The notes below the pieces were generated by a model. That model was not told the origin of the DNA, made no database searches, and was given only the letters and a program-made list of their open reading frames with translations. Of a DNA stretch of 40,753 bases, positions 7,869 to 16,929 are shown piece by piece. The position numbers were made by a program, and so were the translations under genes. The DNA comes from Fluviibacter sp039805865 (lineage in GTDB: Bacteria > Pseudomonadota > Gammaproteobacteria > Burkholderiales > Rhodocyclaceae). The stretch's first letter is position 1. The number at the start of each line of letters is the position of its first letter. The stretch spans positions 1 to 40,753 of the forward strand of contig JBDLTI010000014.1 of assembly GCA_039805865.1 (NCBI GenBank), written 5' to 3'.

Positions 7869-9119
7869 TCAATAACGATACTGGAAGGGAAAATCCGTCT
7901 CGGCGCGATGGCCCGACATCATATCGGCCAAGGCTTTTCCGGATCCGCAGGCCATGGTCCAACCGAGGGTGCCATGGCCGGTATTCAAATAAAGATTCGA
8001 AGGTTTTGCCCGGCCAATAAAAGGGACATTAGAAGGCGTTGCAGGGCGCAAACCTGTCCAGTACTCCGGCTCGCCTACGGTACGCAAATGCGGAAAAATC
8101 TGACGGGTGCGTTCAGCAATCGCTTCACAGCGCACCGGATTCAAACCCATACCGTAACCATTCATTTCCGCGGTGCCCGCCACACGCAGTCGGTTGCCAA
8201 GGCGCGAGAACACAATTTTGCGGCCATCATCGGTGAGGCTGACTGTTGGCGCAAAGTTTTCGCCGTCCTCAAGTGCGAACGTGGCCGAGTAGCCCTTAGC
8301 AGGGTAAATCGGCAAGCTCAGGCCCAAAGGCGATAGCAATGCGTTGCTGAAACTACCACAGGCAACAACATAAGCATCTGCTGCCAGTTTTTCTCCGTTA
8401 TACAACTCTACGGATTCAATCCGGGCGCTACTACCCCGGAGGCGCACCACTGGCGTGCCCGTCAAAAAGCGGACGCCCTTTGCTTTTGCAAGCTCAGCCA
8501 GATTGCGTGTGAATTTGTGCGCATCGCCCGATTCATCAGAAGGCGTGTAGTGCCCGCCGACCACCATGGCGCGTGCATCCTGCAGCGCAGGTTCGATGTT
8601 CACACATTCTGCAGCGGTGACCGGGCGACGATCTAATCCGTAATCACGCATCAAATCGGCCGCCATATCCGCGGCTTTATATTCTTTCTCGTCGGTGTAG
8701 AAATGCAGAATGCCGCGCGATAACTGATCGTATTCAATGCCGGTGTCTGAACGAAGCTGTTGCAAACAATCTCGGCTATAACTGGCCAAACTAACTATCG
8801 CGCGAATGTTGGCGCGCGTGCGCGACGCAGTGCACTCACTCAGAAACCGCAAGCCCCAGCGAAACAATTCCGGATCAAGCCGCCAACGAAACAATAGTGG
8901 CGCATCTTCTTTGCCCATCCAGCGCAGAATCTTTCCGATGGCCTGCGGGTTGGCCCAAGGCTCTGCGTGGGACACTGAGATCTGCCCACCATTTGCAAAA
9001 CTGGTTTCTTGCCCGGCGCCTGGTTGTCGATCAATCACGGTGACGTCATGTCCCGCCGCGGCGAGATACCAAGCCGTCGTTGTACCGACCACGCCGGCGC
9101 CAATCACGATCACTTTCAT
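7869..9119 (-). CDS. dadA: D-amino acid dehydrogenase small subunit DadA
   Basis: DadA is an FAD enzyme that oxidatively deaminates D-amino acids, chiefly D-alanine, and passes electrons to the respiratory chain at the inner membrane. The 416-residue length is typical. The N-terminal dinucleotide-binding motif VIGAGVVGTTTAWYLA is followed by DVTVIDRQPG and the DadA-specific ETSFANGGQIS. The C-terminal FAD-contacting stretch WTGLRPATPSNVPFIG and GHGTLGWTMACGSG is intact. Its start overlaps the spoT stop in an ATGA, which implies translational coupling. No alanine racemase (dadX) follows; tatD follows instead. Confidence 0.95.
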   Translation of the reverse strand: MKVIVIGAGVVGTTTAWYLAAAGHDVTVIDRQPGAGQETSFANGGQISVSHAEPWANPQAIGKILRWMGKEDAPLLFRWRLDPELFRWGLRFLSECTASRTRANIRAIVSLASYSRDCLQQLRSDTGIEYDQLSRGILHFYTDEKEYKAADMAADLMRDYGLDRRPVTAAECVNIEPALQDARAMVVGGHYTPSDESGDAHKFTRNLAELAKAKGVRFLTGTPVVRLRGSSARIESVELYNGEKLAADAYVVACGSFSNALLSPLGLSLPIYPAKGYSATFALEDGENFAPTVSLTDDGRKIVFSRLGNRLRVAGTAEMNGYGMGLNPVRCEAIAERTRQIFPHLRTVGEPEYWTGLRPATPSNVPFIGRAKPSNLYLNTGHGTLGWTMACGSGKALADMMSGHRAETDFPFQYRY

Positions 9120-11317
9120 ACGGCGCGCTCTTCGCTGTCCCGAATTCGGGAGATTCTGGATACTTCCGGAATATGGCGCACACCCCGCATCACATGGGCG
9201 AGATGCTTGCGATCACGAACCTGCAACGTAAAGAATAGGGTGGTGTACATGCCACCTGCATCATCCATGCTGATATGCAAGATGTTCGAATCCGCTTCGG
9301 CAATAGCGCTTGAGATCTTGGCGAGCACGCCACGTTGATTGCGGATCTCTACGCGAATCCGCACATCAAATTGGCTATTGATCTCAGGTGCCCACTCAAC
9401 ATCAACCCACTTCTGCGCATCTTGCCCAAGATGTCGACGAATGCGCAAACAATCATGGGTGTGAACGACCAAACCTCGTGTTGCATCCAGAGTGCCCACA
9501 ATGGGGTCTCCGGGAATCGGCTGACAACACGTCGACAAATGCACGGCTACGCCTTCTGATCCATTGATCAAAACAGGCGCGCTGCTGGTTTTTGGCAGCG
9601 CTTGCTTTGGATCCAGGCCAAGCAGCGCCACGGCCACATCGGACGCCGGTCGCTGGCCCGTGCCGATTTCGCTGAGCATATTGCCCTCGGCTTCTGCGCC
9701 AGAGCGTTCCAACACGCGGCCCCAGCCAGCCACTGGTACGTCTTGCAGACGCTGCCCATAGCGGGCAAGCTCGCTCGACAACATACGCTTGCCTAAGGCC
9801 GCCGATGATTCGTGATGCGCCGAACGCAAGAAATGACGGATCTTGCTACGTGTGCGCCCTGACTTCACAAACTTCAGCCACGCAGGATTCGGGTTTGGAA
9901 TCACGGCCGTCACAATTTCAATCTGATCGCCGTTTTGCAGTTCGGTACGCAAAGGGGCAAATTCGCGATTAATACGTGCTGCAACGCAACGGTTACCAAT
10001 GTCTGTATGTACGGCATAGGCAAAATCAACCGCCGTTGCCCCACGTGGCAAGGTAAGGATCTTGCCGTTCGGCGTGAAAACAAAAACTTCATCCGGAAAC
10101 AGATCGACCTTGGCATGCTCGTAAAACTCGGCCGAGTCCCCACTCATCGACTGCATTTCAACCAGCGACTCTAGCCATTTCGTAGTCTTATCGTGCAGAT
10201 CATCCGAGAATTTGCCGGACTCTTTATACAACCAGTGCGATGCCACACCTTCCTGAGCCAGACGGTGCATATCGCGGGTACGAATCTGGATTTCAATCGG
10301 CGTGCCGTACGGACCAATCAGGGTTGTATGCAACGACTGATAGCCATTGACCTTAGGGATGGCGAGGTAATCTTTAAATTTACCGGGCAAAGGTTTATAA
10401 AGCGCGTGCAATGCACCAAGCGCGGTATAGCAGCACGCATCATCCTCGACGACAACACGAAAGCCGTACAGATCGAGCACCTGAGAAAAAGACAGATGCT
10501 TCTCGATCATTTTCCGATAAATTGAGTACAGAGTTTTTTGCCGGCCAAAGACTTCGGCTTTTACGCCAGACTGCGCCAGCTTGTCCGACAGACTGGTCAG
10601 AATCCGCTGCACCATTTCTTTGCGGTTGCCACGCACTGATTTCACAGCGCGCGCCAGCACTTCATAACGATTTGGATAGATATTCTGGAATGCCAGATCC
10701 TGCAACTCGCGGAATAGCGTATTCAGGCCAAGTCGGTTGGCAATGGGCGCGTAGATCTCTAGGGTTTCCCGGGCAATACGCCGCCGTTTATCGGCACGCA
10801 TGGAACCCAAGGTCTGCATGTTATGCAGACGATCTGTGAGTTTGATCAGAATGACGCGGATATCGCGCGCCATGGCGAGCAACATTTTGCGGAAGTTTTC
10901 TGCCTGCGCTTCATGCTGGCTCGCAAACTCCAGGCGATCCAGTTTGGACAACCCTTCCACCAACTCGGCCACGGGTTTACCGAAACGCTGCGCCAACTCT
11001 GCTTTGGTAACGCCCGTATCTTCGATGGTGTCATGGAGCAACGCTGCCATGATGGCAACGGCATCCATTTTCCAATCAGCAAGTGCGCCCGCAACTGCTA
11101 GCGGGTGGGTGATATAGGCTTCACCAGAGATGCGGGCCTGCCCGCGGTGGCATTGTTCGCTAAAGACGAACGCCTCTTCAACGCGCGCCAGATCTGCCGC
11201 GGAGAGATAATCGAGACTATCAATAAATACCCGGTATGCCGGGTCATCGGCCCCTAAGGCTGGGGGTAAATCAGGCGAAATCTCGGGGCTAACCGGAGCA
11301 CGGGCTTCCGTATTCAT
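9116..11317 (-). CDS. spoT: Bifunctional (p)ppGpp synthetase/hydrolase SpoT
   Basis: This is the RelA/SpoT-family stringent-response enzyme, 733 residues. The N-terminal HD hydrolase domain has its catalytic pair in LLHDTIEDTG (about residues 94-102), so hydrolase activity is expected and the SpoT rather than RelA name fits. The synthetase domain follows (GFRVVVEDDACCY, FKDYLAIPKVNGYQSLHT, EIQIRT at 343-348). Then come a TGS domain (about 404-465), the conserved double Cys of the regulatory half (STCCQPIPGD, 597-598) and a C-terminal ACT domain (about 655-730). The gene sits in the classical gmk-rpoZ-spoT order, 33 bp after rpoZ, and overlaps dadA by four bases. Confidence 0.97.
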   Translation of the reverse strand: MNTEARAPVSPEISPDLPPALGADDPAYRVFIDSLDYLSAADLARVEEAFVFSEQCHRGQARISGEAYITHPLAVAGALADWKMDAVAIMAALLHDTIEDTGVTKAELAQRFGKPVAELVEGLSKLDRLEFASQHEAQAENFRKMLLAMARDIRVILIKLTDRLHNMQTLGSMRADKRRRIARETLEIYAPIANRLGLNTLFRELQDLAFQNIYPNRYEVLARAVKSVRGNRKEMVQRILTSLSDKLAQSGVKAEVFGRQKTLYSIYRKMIEKHLSFSQVLDLYGFRVVVEDDACCYTALGALHALYKPLPGKFKDYLAIPKVNGYQSLHTTLIGPYGTPIEIQIRTRDMHRLAQEGVASHWLYKESGKFSDDLHDKTTKWLESLVEMQSMSGDSAEFYEHAKVDLFPDEVFVFTPNGKILTLPRGATAVDFAYAVHTDIGNRCVAARINREFAPLRTELQNGDQIEIVTAVIPNPNPAWLKFVKSGRTRSKIRHFLRSAHHESSAALGKRMLSSELARYGQRLQDVPVAGWGRVLERSGAEAEGNMLSEIGTGQRPASDVAVALLGLDPKQALPKTSSAPVLINGSEGVAVHLSTCCQPIPGDPIVGTLDATRGLVVHTHDCLRIRRHLGQDAQKWVDVEWAPEINSQFDVRIRVEIRNQRGVLAKISSAIAEADSNILHISMDDAGGMYTTLFFTLQVRDRKHLAHVMRGVRHIPEVSRISRIRDSEERAV

Positions 11318-11350
11318 CGTATGCCCCTCGATTCCTGCCTATGCCATCAC

Positions 11351-11557
11351 TCAGGCCTGCGGACGGCTCAGAATTTCGGCGCCCACAAAACCTTCGCCGA
11401 TTTCACGCAGTGCGATGACCGTTGGCTTATCGAGATCTGATTCAACGTGTGGTGTTGCACCGTTTGCCAGTTGGCGCGCACGATAAGTTGCAGCCAGGGT
11501 CATTTGAAAACGGTTAGGAATGCGATTCAGGCAATCTTCAACAGTAATACGTGCCAT
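11351..11557 (-). CDS. rpoZ: RNA polymerase omega subunit
   Basis: The 68-residue omega protein helps fold and hold the beta-prime subunit and forms part of a ppGpp-binding site in RNA polymerase. It begins MARITVEDCLNRIPNRFQM and carries the ATYRARQL helix and the VIALREIGEGF segment typical of betaproteobacterial omega. It lies between gmk and spoT with short gaps, an arrangement conserved in Proteobacteria. Confidence 0.97.
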   Translation of the reverse strand: MARITVEDCLNRIPNRFQMTLAATYRARQLANGATPHVESDLDKPTVIALREIGEGFVGAEILSRPQA

Positions 11558-11574
11558 TTGGTTTTCCGATCTAA

Positions 11575-12213
11575 TTAGCAGTTGAGGTACGAAGCGATCA
11601 ACGCCGAATGCCGTTGCGACTGATTTTCCAGTCGCACCCGAGCCGCAGCAAACACTGCGAGCAGTTCGGCTAACGCTTCTTCCAGATTTTCGTTAATTAT
11701 AACGTAGGGGAACTCGTTCAGATGTGCCAATTCCTCGCGAGCATTCGCCACGCGACGGGCGATGATGTCAGCCGAGTCCTGGCCCCGACCCTGCAAACGG
11801 GTTTCCAGCACATCAAATGACGGCGGCAAAATAAAAACACCCTCAGATTCCGAGTAAACCTTGCGTACCTGCTGCGCGCCCTGCCAGTCAATTTCCAGAA
11901 TCACGTCCCGGTCAGCACAAAGCAGTGCTTCGATGCCCTGACGACTCGTGCCATAGAAATTGCCGTGAACCTCAGCCGATTCCAGGAAATCACCCGCGGC
12001 CTGCATCTGCTGGAAGGTCTCTATTGAAACAAAGTGGTAGTGCACCCCGTTTTCCTCACCGGGGCGCGGCGCCCGCGTTGTGGTTGAAATGGACAAGGCG
12101 AGACGCGGGTTCTGGGCCAGCGCCATGCGGGTGAGGGTGGTTTTGCCGGCGCCGGAAGGGGCGGCAATGACAAACAGGCTACCTGAGCCAGCTGTTTTAG
12201 ATTTCTGGGTCAT
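11575..12213 (-). CDS. gmk: Guanylate kinase
   Basis: Gmk phosphorylates GMP to GDP with ATP. The 212-residue protein has the P-loop APSGAGKTTL near the N-terminus, the GMP-binding STTTRAPRPGEENGVHYHFV segment, and VILEIDWQGAQQVR. All are canonical. The start at 12213 lies 20 bases after the yicC stop, and rpoZ follows 17 bases downstream. It supplies GDP/GTP, the precursor of the alarmones made by SpoT in the same run of genes. Confidence 0.97.
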   Translation of the reverse strand: MTQKSKTAGSGSLFVIAAPSGAGKTTLTRMALAQNPRLALSISTTTRAPRPGEENGVHYHFVSIETFQQMQAAGDFLESAEVHGNFYGTSRQGIEALLCADRDVILEIDWQGAQQVRKVYSESEGVFILPPSFDVLETRLQGRGQDSADIIARRVANAREELAHLNEFPYVIINENLEEALAELLAVFAAARVRLENQSQRHSALIASYLNC

Positions 12214-12233
12214 GACGTTCTCTACGCGGTCTA

Positions 12234-13097
12234 TTACTCGATATTCTGCACTTGTTCGCGGATCTGTTCGATCAACAGCTTCAATTCCATGGCGATGCCC
12301 GATACCTCGGCGCTCACTGATTTAGAACCCAAGGTATTTGCTTCGCGATTGAGCTCCTGCATCAGAAAGTCCAGACGTTTGCCGGCCTGACCATTAGACG
12401 ACACCACCCGATCTACCTCATCCAGATGCACTTTAAGCCGCCCCAGCTCTTCGGCGACATCGGTACGCACGGCGTATAGGGTCAGCTCCTGACGAATACG
12501 CTCATCCTCAGCGCTGCCAATCACTTCCAGCAGCTTGGCGCGGGCTTTATCGGCAAATGCCTGCTGGGCCGCTGGAATCAATGGCTCGGCCTTAGCCACC
12601 AGCACCCGCATGGCAGCAGTGCGCTCTTGAATCAAGCTAGCCAGCCGCTCCCCTTCTCTGGTGCGCGCTTCTTTAAGGTCCTGAATGGCTTCAGCGGCCA
12701 TGCTTTGGTATTGCGGCAGCAATGTTGACCAATCCAGCGCTGCTGTCTGCACGATGCCCGGCCAACGCAAGACATCTGCCGTGCTTAAACCACGGCTCTC
12801 TTTAAATATCGATTGCACTTCCTGAGAAAGGCGTTGAAGCGCCTGTAGCCTTTGAGTGTCCAGCGTTTCGTTAATTTCTGCGGTATTAACCGCCCAACCG
12901 GCCCGGCACTCGACTTTGCCTCGGGACAGTTGTTTCGCCAGCAATTCGCGCAACGGCATTTCCAGTTCACGCAGCTCATCCGGAAAACGGAACACCAGAT
13001 CCAGAAATCGCGAATTGACGCTTTTAATTTCGAAAGTGAGCGTGCCACCTGCCGTAGGGCGGGTAATCGCTGCAAAACCGGTCATACTGGAGATCAT
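12234..13097 (-). CDS. yicC: YicC-family endoribonuclease
   Basis: The protein is 287 residues from the ATG at 13097 (MISSMTGFAAITR). The frame stays open 70 codons further upstream, but that part runs into the divergent rph gene and lacks YicC similarity. The N-terminal YicC domain includes FEIKSVNSRFLDLVFRFPDE. The C-terminal DUF1732 part ends in VSSNGQAGKRLDFLMQELNREANTLGSK and is intact. YicC proteins are endoribonucleases reported to act in small-RNA turnover. The gene is divergent from rph across a 65-bp gap and heads the gmk-rpoZ-spoT run. Confidence 0.94.
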   Translation of the reverse strand: MISSMTGFAAITRPTAGGTLTFEIKSVNSRFLDLVFRFPDELRELEMPLRELLAKQLSRGKVECRAGWAVNTAEINETLDTQRLQALQRLSQEVQSIFKESRGLSTADVLRWPGIVQTAALDWSTLLPQYQSMAAEAIQDLKEARTREGERLASLIQERTAAMRVLVAKAEPLIPAAQQAFADKARAKLLEVIGSAEDERIRQELTLYAVRTDVAEELGRLKVHLDEVDRVVSSNGQAGKRLDFLMQELNREANTLGSKSVSAEVSGIAMELKLLIEQIREQVQNIE

Positions 13098-13162
13098 GCT
13101 TACATCCTGAATACGGTTGGAAAATCGTACAATGCCGACGAGTTTAAACGATAGGAACCGCC

Positions 13163-13879
13163 ATGCGCCCAAGCCAACGACAATCTGATGAATTACGCCC
13201 GCTTTCTCTGACTCGCGGCTATACCGCTCACGCCGAAGGCTCTGTGCTGATTCAGGTTGGGCAAACCCGCGTACTGTGTACCGCCAGCGTGGAAACCTCC
13301 GTGCCACCGTTTCTGCGTGGCAAAGGCCAGGGCTGGGTGACTGCCGAATACGGCATGCTGCCCCGTGCCACGCATACGCGCTCCGCGCGGGAAGCCGCCA
13401 AGGGCAAACAAACCGGGCGCACTCAGGAAATTCAACGCCTCATTGGCCGCAGTCTGCGCGCCGTTACGGATCTGGCCGCGCTGGGCGAACGGCAGATCAC
13501 TCTCGACTGTGATGTGCTACAGGCTGATGGTGGCACCCGTTGTGCCGCCATCACCGGTGCCTGGGTGGCACTCCATGATGCGTGCGCCAAACTGGTTGCT
13601 GAAGGTGTGTTGCCTTCAAACCCGGTGCGTGAACATGTCGCGGCGATTTCGGTAGGGATTGTGGATGGCAAACCGGTGCTGGATCTAGATTACGCAGAGG
13701 ACTCCAACTGCGATACCGATATGAACGTCATCATGACAGGCAGCGGTGGCATTGTTGAAATTCAGGGCACCGCCGAAGGCACGCCATTCAGCCGTGATGA
13801 ACTGAACGCGCTGGTGAACCTGGCCGATGCCGGCATTCGCGATCTCGTCGCGGCACAGAAACAGGCGACCAAGGCCTGA
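13163..13879 (+). CDS. rph: Ribonuclease PH
   Basis: RNase PH is a phosphorolytic 3'-5' exoribonuclease that trims tRNA 3' ends. The 238-residue length is normal. Signature segments are MRPSQRQSDELRPLSLTRGY, GWVTAEYGMLPRATHTR, GRSLRAVTDL and DCDVLQADGGTRCAAITGA, ending NALVNLADAGIRDLVAAQK. A TACAAT -10-like hexamer sits at 13128-13133, 29 bp before the start, without a good -35. rdgB follows after 2 bases. Confidence 0.97.
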   Translation: MRPSQRQSDELRPLSLTRGYTAHAEGSVLIQVGQTRVLCTASVETSVPPFLRGKGQGWVTAEYGMLPRATHTRSAREAAKGKQTGRTQEIQRLIGRSLRAVTDLAALGERQITLDCDVLQADGGTRCAAITGAWVALHDACAKLVAEGVLPSNPVREHVAAISVGIVDGKPVLDLDYAEDSNCDTDMNVIMTGSGGIVEIQGTAEGTPFSRDELNALVNLADAGIRDLVAAQKQATKA

Positions 13880-13881
13880 GC

Positions 13882-14469
13882 ATGCACCGCCTCGTTCTCG
13901 CTTCCAACAACGCCAAGAAACTGAAAGAACTCGGCAGCTTGCTCACGCCGCTGGGTATCGAGCTGATTCCACAAGGCCAACTCGATATCCCTGAAGCTGA
14001 AGAGCCGTTTCCTACCTTTGTCGAGAACGCCCTGGCTAAAGCACGTCATGCCGCCCGCTTGAGCGGTCTACCCGCGTTGGCGGATGACTCCGGTCTCTGC
14101 GTACGCACATTGGGCGGTGCGCCGGGCGTGCTGTCGGCCCGCTATGCCGGTGAACCGAAATCAGATGCCCGTAATAATGCCCATCTACTCGCAGCACTGG
14201 CCAATCAAAATGATCGGGCGGCTCATTTTGTGAGCGTTCTGGTGCTTGTCCGCCACGCCGATGATCCACAACCCATCATTGCCGAAGGCAACTGGCATGG
14301 CGAAATTCTGACAGCAGCCCGCGGTGCCGATGGATTTGGCTACGATCCTCTGTTCTGGGTCCCCGCTGCCGGCAAATCGGCTGCCGAAATGCCGCCCGAG
14401 GAAAAGAATGCCTGTTCGCATCGCGGTATCGCCATGCAAAAACTGCTGGTGCAATTGACCGACCTATAA
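13882..14469 (+). CDS. rdgB: XTP/dITP diphosphatase (non-canonical purine NTPase)
   Basis: RdgB hydrolyses XTP, ITP and dITP to keep deaminated purines out of nucleic acids. The 195-residue protein starts with the Ham1-family motif LVLASNNAKKLKEL. It contains FVENALAKARHAARLSGLPALADDSGLCV with the metal-binding Asp pair, and the substrate-binding DGFGYDPLFWVP near the C-terminus, ending CSHRGIAMQKL. It starts 2 bases after rph, and hemW follows 3 bases after its stop, so the three genes form one operon. Confidence 0.97.
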   Translation: MHRLVLASNNAKKLKELGSLLTPLGIELIPQGQLDIPEAEEPFPTFVENALAKARHAARLSGLPALADDSGLCVRTLGGAPGVLSARYAGEPKSDARNNAHLLAALANQNDRAAHFVSVLVLVRHADDPQPIIAEGNWHGEILTAARGADGFGYDPLFWVPAAGKSAAEMPPEEKNACSHRGIAMQKLLVQLTDL

Positions 14470-14472
14470 GCC

Positions 14473-15687
14473 GTGCAAACGATCACGTTCGTTCCGAAAC
14501 CCGGGTCGCGCTCAGCGGCTGCCAGTGAATTGAAGCCGCACTTTACACAGGCCGTGCCGCTATCGCTCTACGTGCACATTCCCTGGTGTGTTCGCAAGTG
14601 TCCTTACTGTGATTTCAATTCGCACGCAGCGCCCGAGCAACTCCCGGAAAACGAACTGGTCGATGCATTACTACAGGATCTCACGCTGGCGCTACCCGGT
14701 ATCTGGGGGCGTCGCGTAGAAACCGTCTTCTTTGGGGGTGGCACGCCAAGCCTGTTATCGCCGTCCGCCATCGATCGGCTCATTACCGGTTTCCGCATGC
14801 TTTTACCGCTATCGCCGCAAGCCGAGATTACGCTGGAAGCAAACCCCGGCACAGTCGATGCCGAGCGCTTTGCAGGCTTTCGTGCCGCAGGTATTACGCG
14901 TTTATCCCTGGGCATCCAGAGCTTTAATGACGAGAGCCTCCACGCATTAGGGCGTATTCATGATCGGGCACAGGCGATCGAGGCTATTGAAGCTGCCGCC
15001 AAGCACTTCGACACATTCAATTTAGATCTGATGGTCGGCCTACCGCAGCAAGACACAGCAGCGGCATTGGCCGATATCAATCAGGCCCTGGCGTTTAATC
15101 CGCCGCACTTTTCGTGTTACCAATTAACGCTGGAACCGCACACCCCTTTTGCCGCCGCGCCGCCGGCCGATTTGCCGGATGATGATATCTGTGCCGAAAT
15201 CCAGGATTCGCTTGAAGCTCGACTGGCCGAAGTAGGGTACACACACTACGAAACCTCGGCGTTTGCCCTACCGGGGCATCAGTGCCGTCACAATCTGAAT
15301 TACTGGACCTTTGGCGATTATCTGGGCATTGGCCCTGGGGCACATAGCAAAATCACCAACCACGAAGGTGTGCGACGCCAGATGCGGCACAAGTCGCCCA
15401 AAGCCTATCTGTCGGCGGCAACCACGGGGGCATTCATCCAGACGGACGACCCTGTGCTTGCCACGGATCTCACCGGTGAGTTCATGATGAATGCGTTACG
15501 ACTGAACGAAGGCTTTGGCATTGATCTCTACGAACGCTATACCGGTTTACCCTGGTTAGTGATCAGCCGGCAGATCGATGCCGCGATCAAAGAGGGTTTT
15601 CTCGAATGGGTGGTGCCCAACCAGCATTTACGGCCAACACTTCAAGGGCGTCGCTTCCTCAATATCCTATTGCAACGCTTTCTGTAA
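14473..15687 (+). CDS. hemW: Radical SAM heme chaperone HemW
   Basis: HemW, long misannotated as oxygen-independent coproporphyrinogen oxidase, binds heme and delivers it to respiratory proteins. The 404-residue protein has the radical SAM cluster motif in YVHIPWCVRKCPYCDFNSH (CxxxCxxC), then FFGGGTPSLL, LEANPG and RLSLGIQSFND, and the HemW-type C-terminal domain with LNYWTFGDYLGIGPGAHSK. Translation starts at a GTG (14473) just after the rdgB stop; no upstream ATG exists in frame. It ends one base from the convergent trmB stop. The heme link fits the cytochrome cluster at 22585-24157, although the two are not adjacent. Confidence 0.95.
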   Translation: MQTITFVPKPGSRSAAASELKPHFTQAVPLSLYVHIPWCVRKCPYCDFNSHAAPEQLPENELVDALLQDLTLALPGIWGRRVETVFFGGGTPSLLSPSAIDRLITGFRMLLPLSPQAEITLEANPGTVDAERFAGFRAAGITRLSLGIQSFNDESLHALGRIHDRAQAIEAIEAAAKHFDTFNLDLMVGLPQQDTAAALADINQALAFNPPHFSCYQLTLEPHTPFAAAPPADLPDDDICAEIQDSLEARLAEVGYTHYETSAFALPGHQCRHNLNYWTFGDYLGIGPGAHSKITNHEGVRRQMRHKSPKAYLSAATTGAFIQTDDPVLATDLTGEFMMNALRLNEGFGIDLYERYTGLPWLVISRQIDAAIKEGFLEWVVPNQHLRPTLQGRRFLNILLQRFL

Positions 15688-15688
15688 A

Positions 15689-16396
15689 TTACTTACGCCG
15701 AAAGACCAGATCCCAGACACCATGCCCGAGTTTAAGACCACGCGCCTCAAATTTCGTCAGCGGTCGATAAGCAGGGCGCTCTGCGTAACCAGCGGCCGTA
15801 TTTTCTAAAAGCGGTTCATTGCTCAAAACTTCGAGCATCTGCTCGGCATAATTTTCCCAATCCGTTGCGCAATGGATCGTGCCACCCGGCTTGAGGCGAG
15901 AGACCAGCATGCGAACGAATTCTGGTTGAATCAAACGGCGCTTGTGATGACGCGCCTTATGCCAAGGATCCGGAAAAAATACGAGCACGCCATCGAGCGA
16001 GTCCGGGGCGATCATCTGATTAACAACGTCAACAGCATCGTGCGACATCAAACGCAGATTGGTTAAGCCATCCTGCTCGATCAGCTTTAATAAATTACCC
16101 ACACCCGGCCGGTGAACTTCAATGCCTAGGTAATCATTTTGCGGATGATTTTTGGCGATCTCTGCCGTGGCGCCACCCATGCCAAAGCCAATTTCCAGAT
16201 ATCGGGGTGCCTGACGACCAAAGACCTGATTCCAATCGGTCAGCACTGTGGCATGTTCAACCCCCCAGCGTGGCCAGCCTGTTTTAATCGCGGATGCCTG
16301 CCCCTCTGTTAAGCGCCCCTCTCGACGCACAAAGCTACGAATCCGCCGAAAATGCTCTGGCAAATCACTTAGGACAGTTTTGCTCTTCTCGTTCAT
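15689..16396 (-). CDS. trmB: tRNA (guanine-N7)-methyltransferase TrmB
   Basis: TrmB methylates G46 in the variable loop of tRNAs using S-adenosylmethionine. The 235-residue protein has the SAM-binding YLEIGFGMGGATAEIA motif, the LGIEVHRPGVG segment, and the family signature VFFPDPWHKARHHKRRL, followed by GGTIHCATDWENYAEQML. Its start overlaps the stop of the upstream secreted-protein gene by four bases (ATGA). It converges on hemW with one base between stops. Confidence 0.97.
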   Translation of the reverse strand: MNEKSKTVLSDLPEHFRRIRSFVRREGRLTEGQASAIKTGWPRWGVEHATVLTDWNQVFGRQAPRYLEIGFGMGGATAEIAKNHPQNDYLGIEVHRPGVGNLLKLIEQDGLTNLRLMSHDAVDVVNQMIAPDSLDGVLVFFPDPWHKARHHKRRLIQPEFVRMLVSRLKPGGTIHCATDWENYAEQMLEVLSNEPLLENTAAGYAERPAYRPLTKFEARGLKLGHGVWDLVFRRK

Positions 16397-16926
16397 TGTG
16401 TTTCTTCCGGTGCCGATGCCGGTTGTGGCTTGGTGGCAAGTTTACGTTTCGGATTCAGATAATTCGGGTCGCGCACTTCGACGAGCGACTCCTGGTAACG
16501 CTGCTGTAAGTTCATATTCGGCAGCGCCAGTGTTTCTGGCAAATTCGGGCACACTTCGTCGAGCGTTGCCTGCGACAAATTCAATGAGGTTTTCAAACGC
16601 ATCGCCTCGGCGACACGCACTTGTAATTGATCCGCACCCAATGGAATCCGGTAATGCATCGCCAGCATATCTGTCATTGCCGTTAGGGTTGCCTGGTTGT
16701 GCTGCAACCAAAACAAATAACTCTTATTAGCTTCCGGAAAATCGGCACAGGCATTACCGAGCAGCGTTGTGGCATTACCAACACCAAACGCACGTTGCGT
16801 GCTTACCAACTCAGGATTATCAAATGCATAGGCATGATGACGCTGCTCCTGCTGCTCTTGTTGCGCCGCAGCCGTGACGGCCCAACTCAACAATACCAAC
16901 CACAGACAAACCCGCATTTTCAGCAT
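16393..16926 (-). CDS. Small secreted protein of unknown function
   Basis: I do not recognise this 177-residue protein. It has a Sec-type signal (MLKMRVCLWLVLLSWAVTAAA, cleavage near AAAQ), then a Gln/Glu/His-rich linker and a mostly helical mature part. Two cysteines, in LGNACADFPE and DEVCPNLPE, could pair in the periplasm. The C-terminus is Pro/Ala/Glu-rich and low in complexity. It starts 3 bases after thiG and overlaps trmB by 4, so it is translated inside the thiS-thiG-trmB operon. Its position is the only clue to its function. Confidence 0.75.
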   Translation of the reverse strand: MLKMRVCLWLVLLSWAVTAAAQQEQQEQRHHAYAFDNPELVSTQRAFGVGNATTLLGNACADFPEANKSYLFWLQHNQATLTAMTDMLAMHYRIPLGADQLQVRVAEAMRLKTSLNLSQATLDEVCPNLPETLALPNMNLQQRYQESLVEVRDPNYLNPKRKLATKPQPASAPEETQ

Positions 16927-16929
16927 GCG

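Noticed and set aside
13098..13307. 70-residue N-terminal extension of YicC
   Set aside because: It overlaps the divergent rph gene and its promoter; AGGA and family alignment favour the ATG at 13097.
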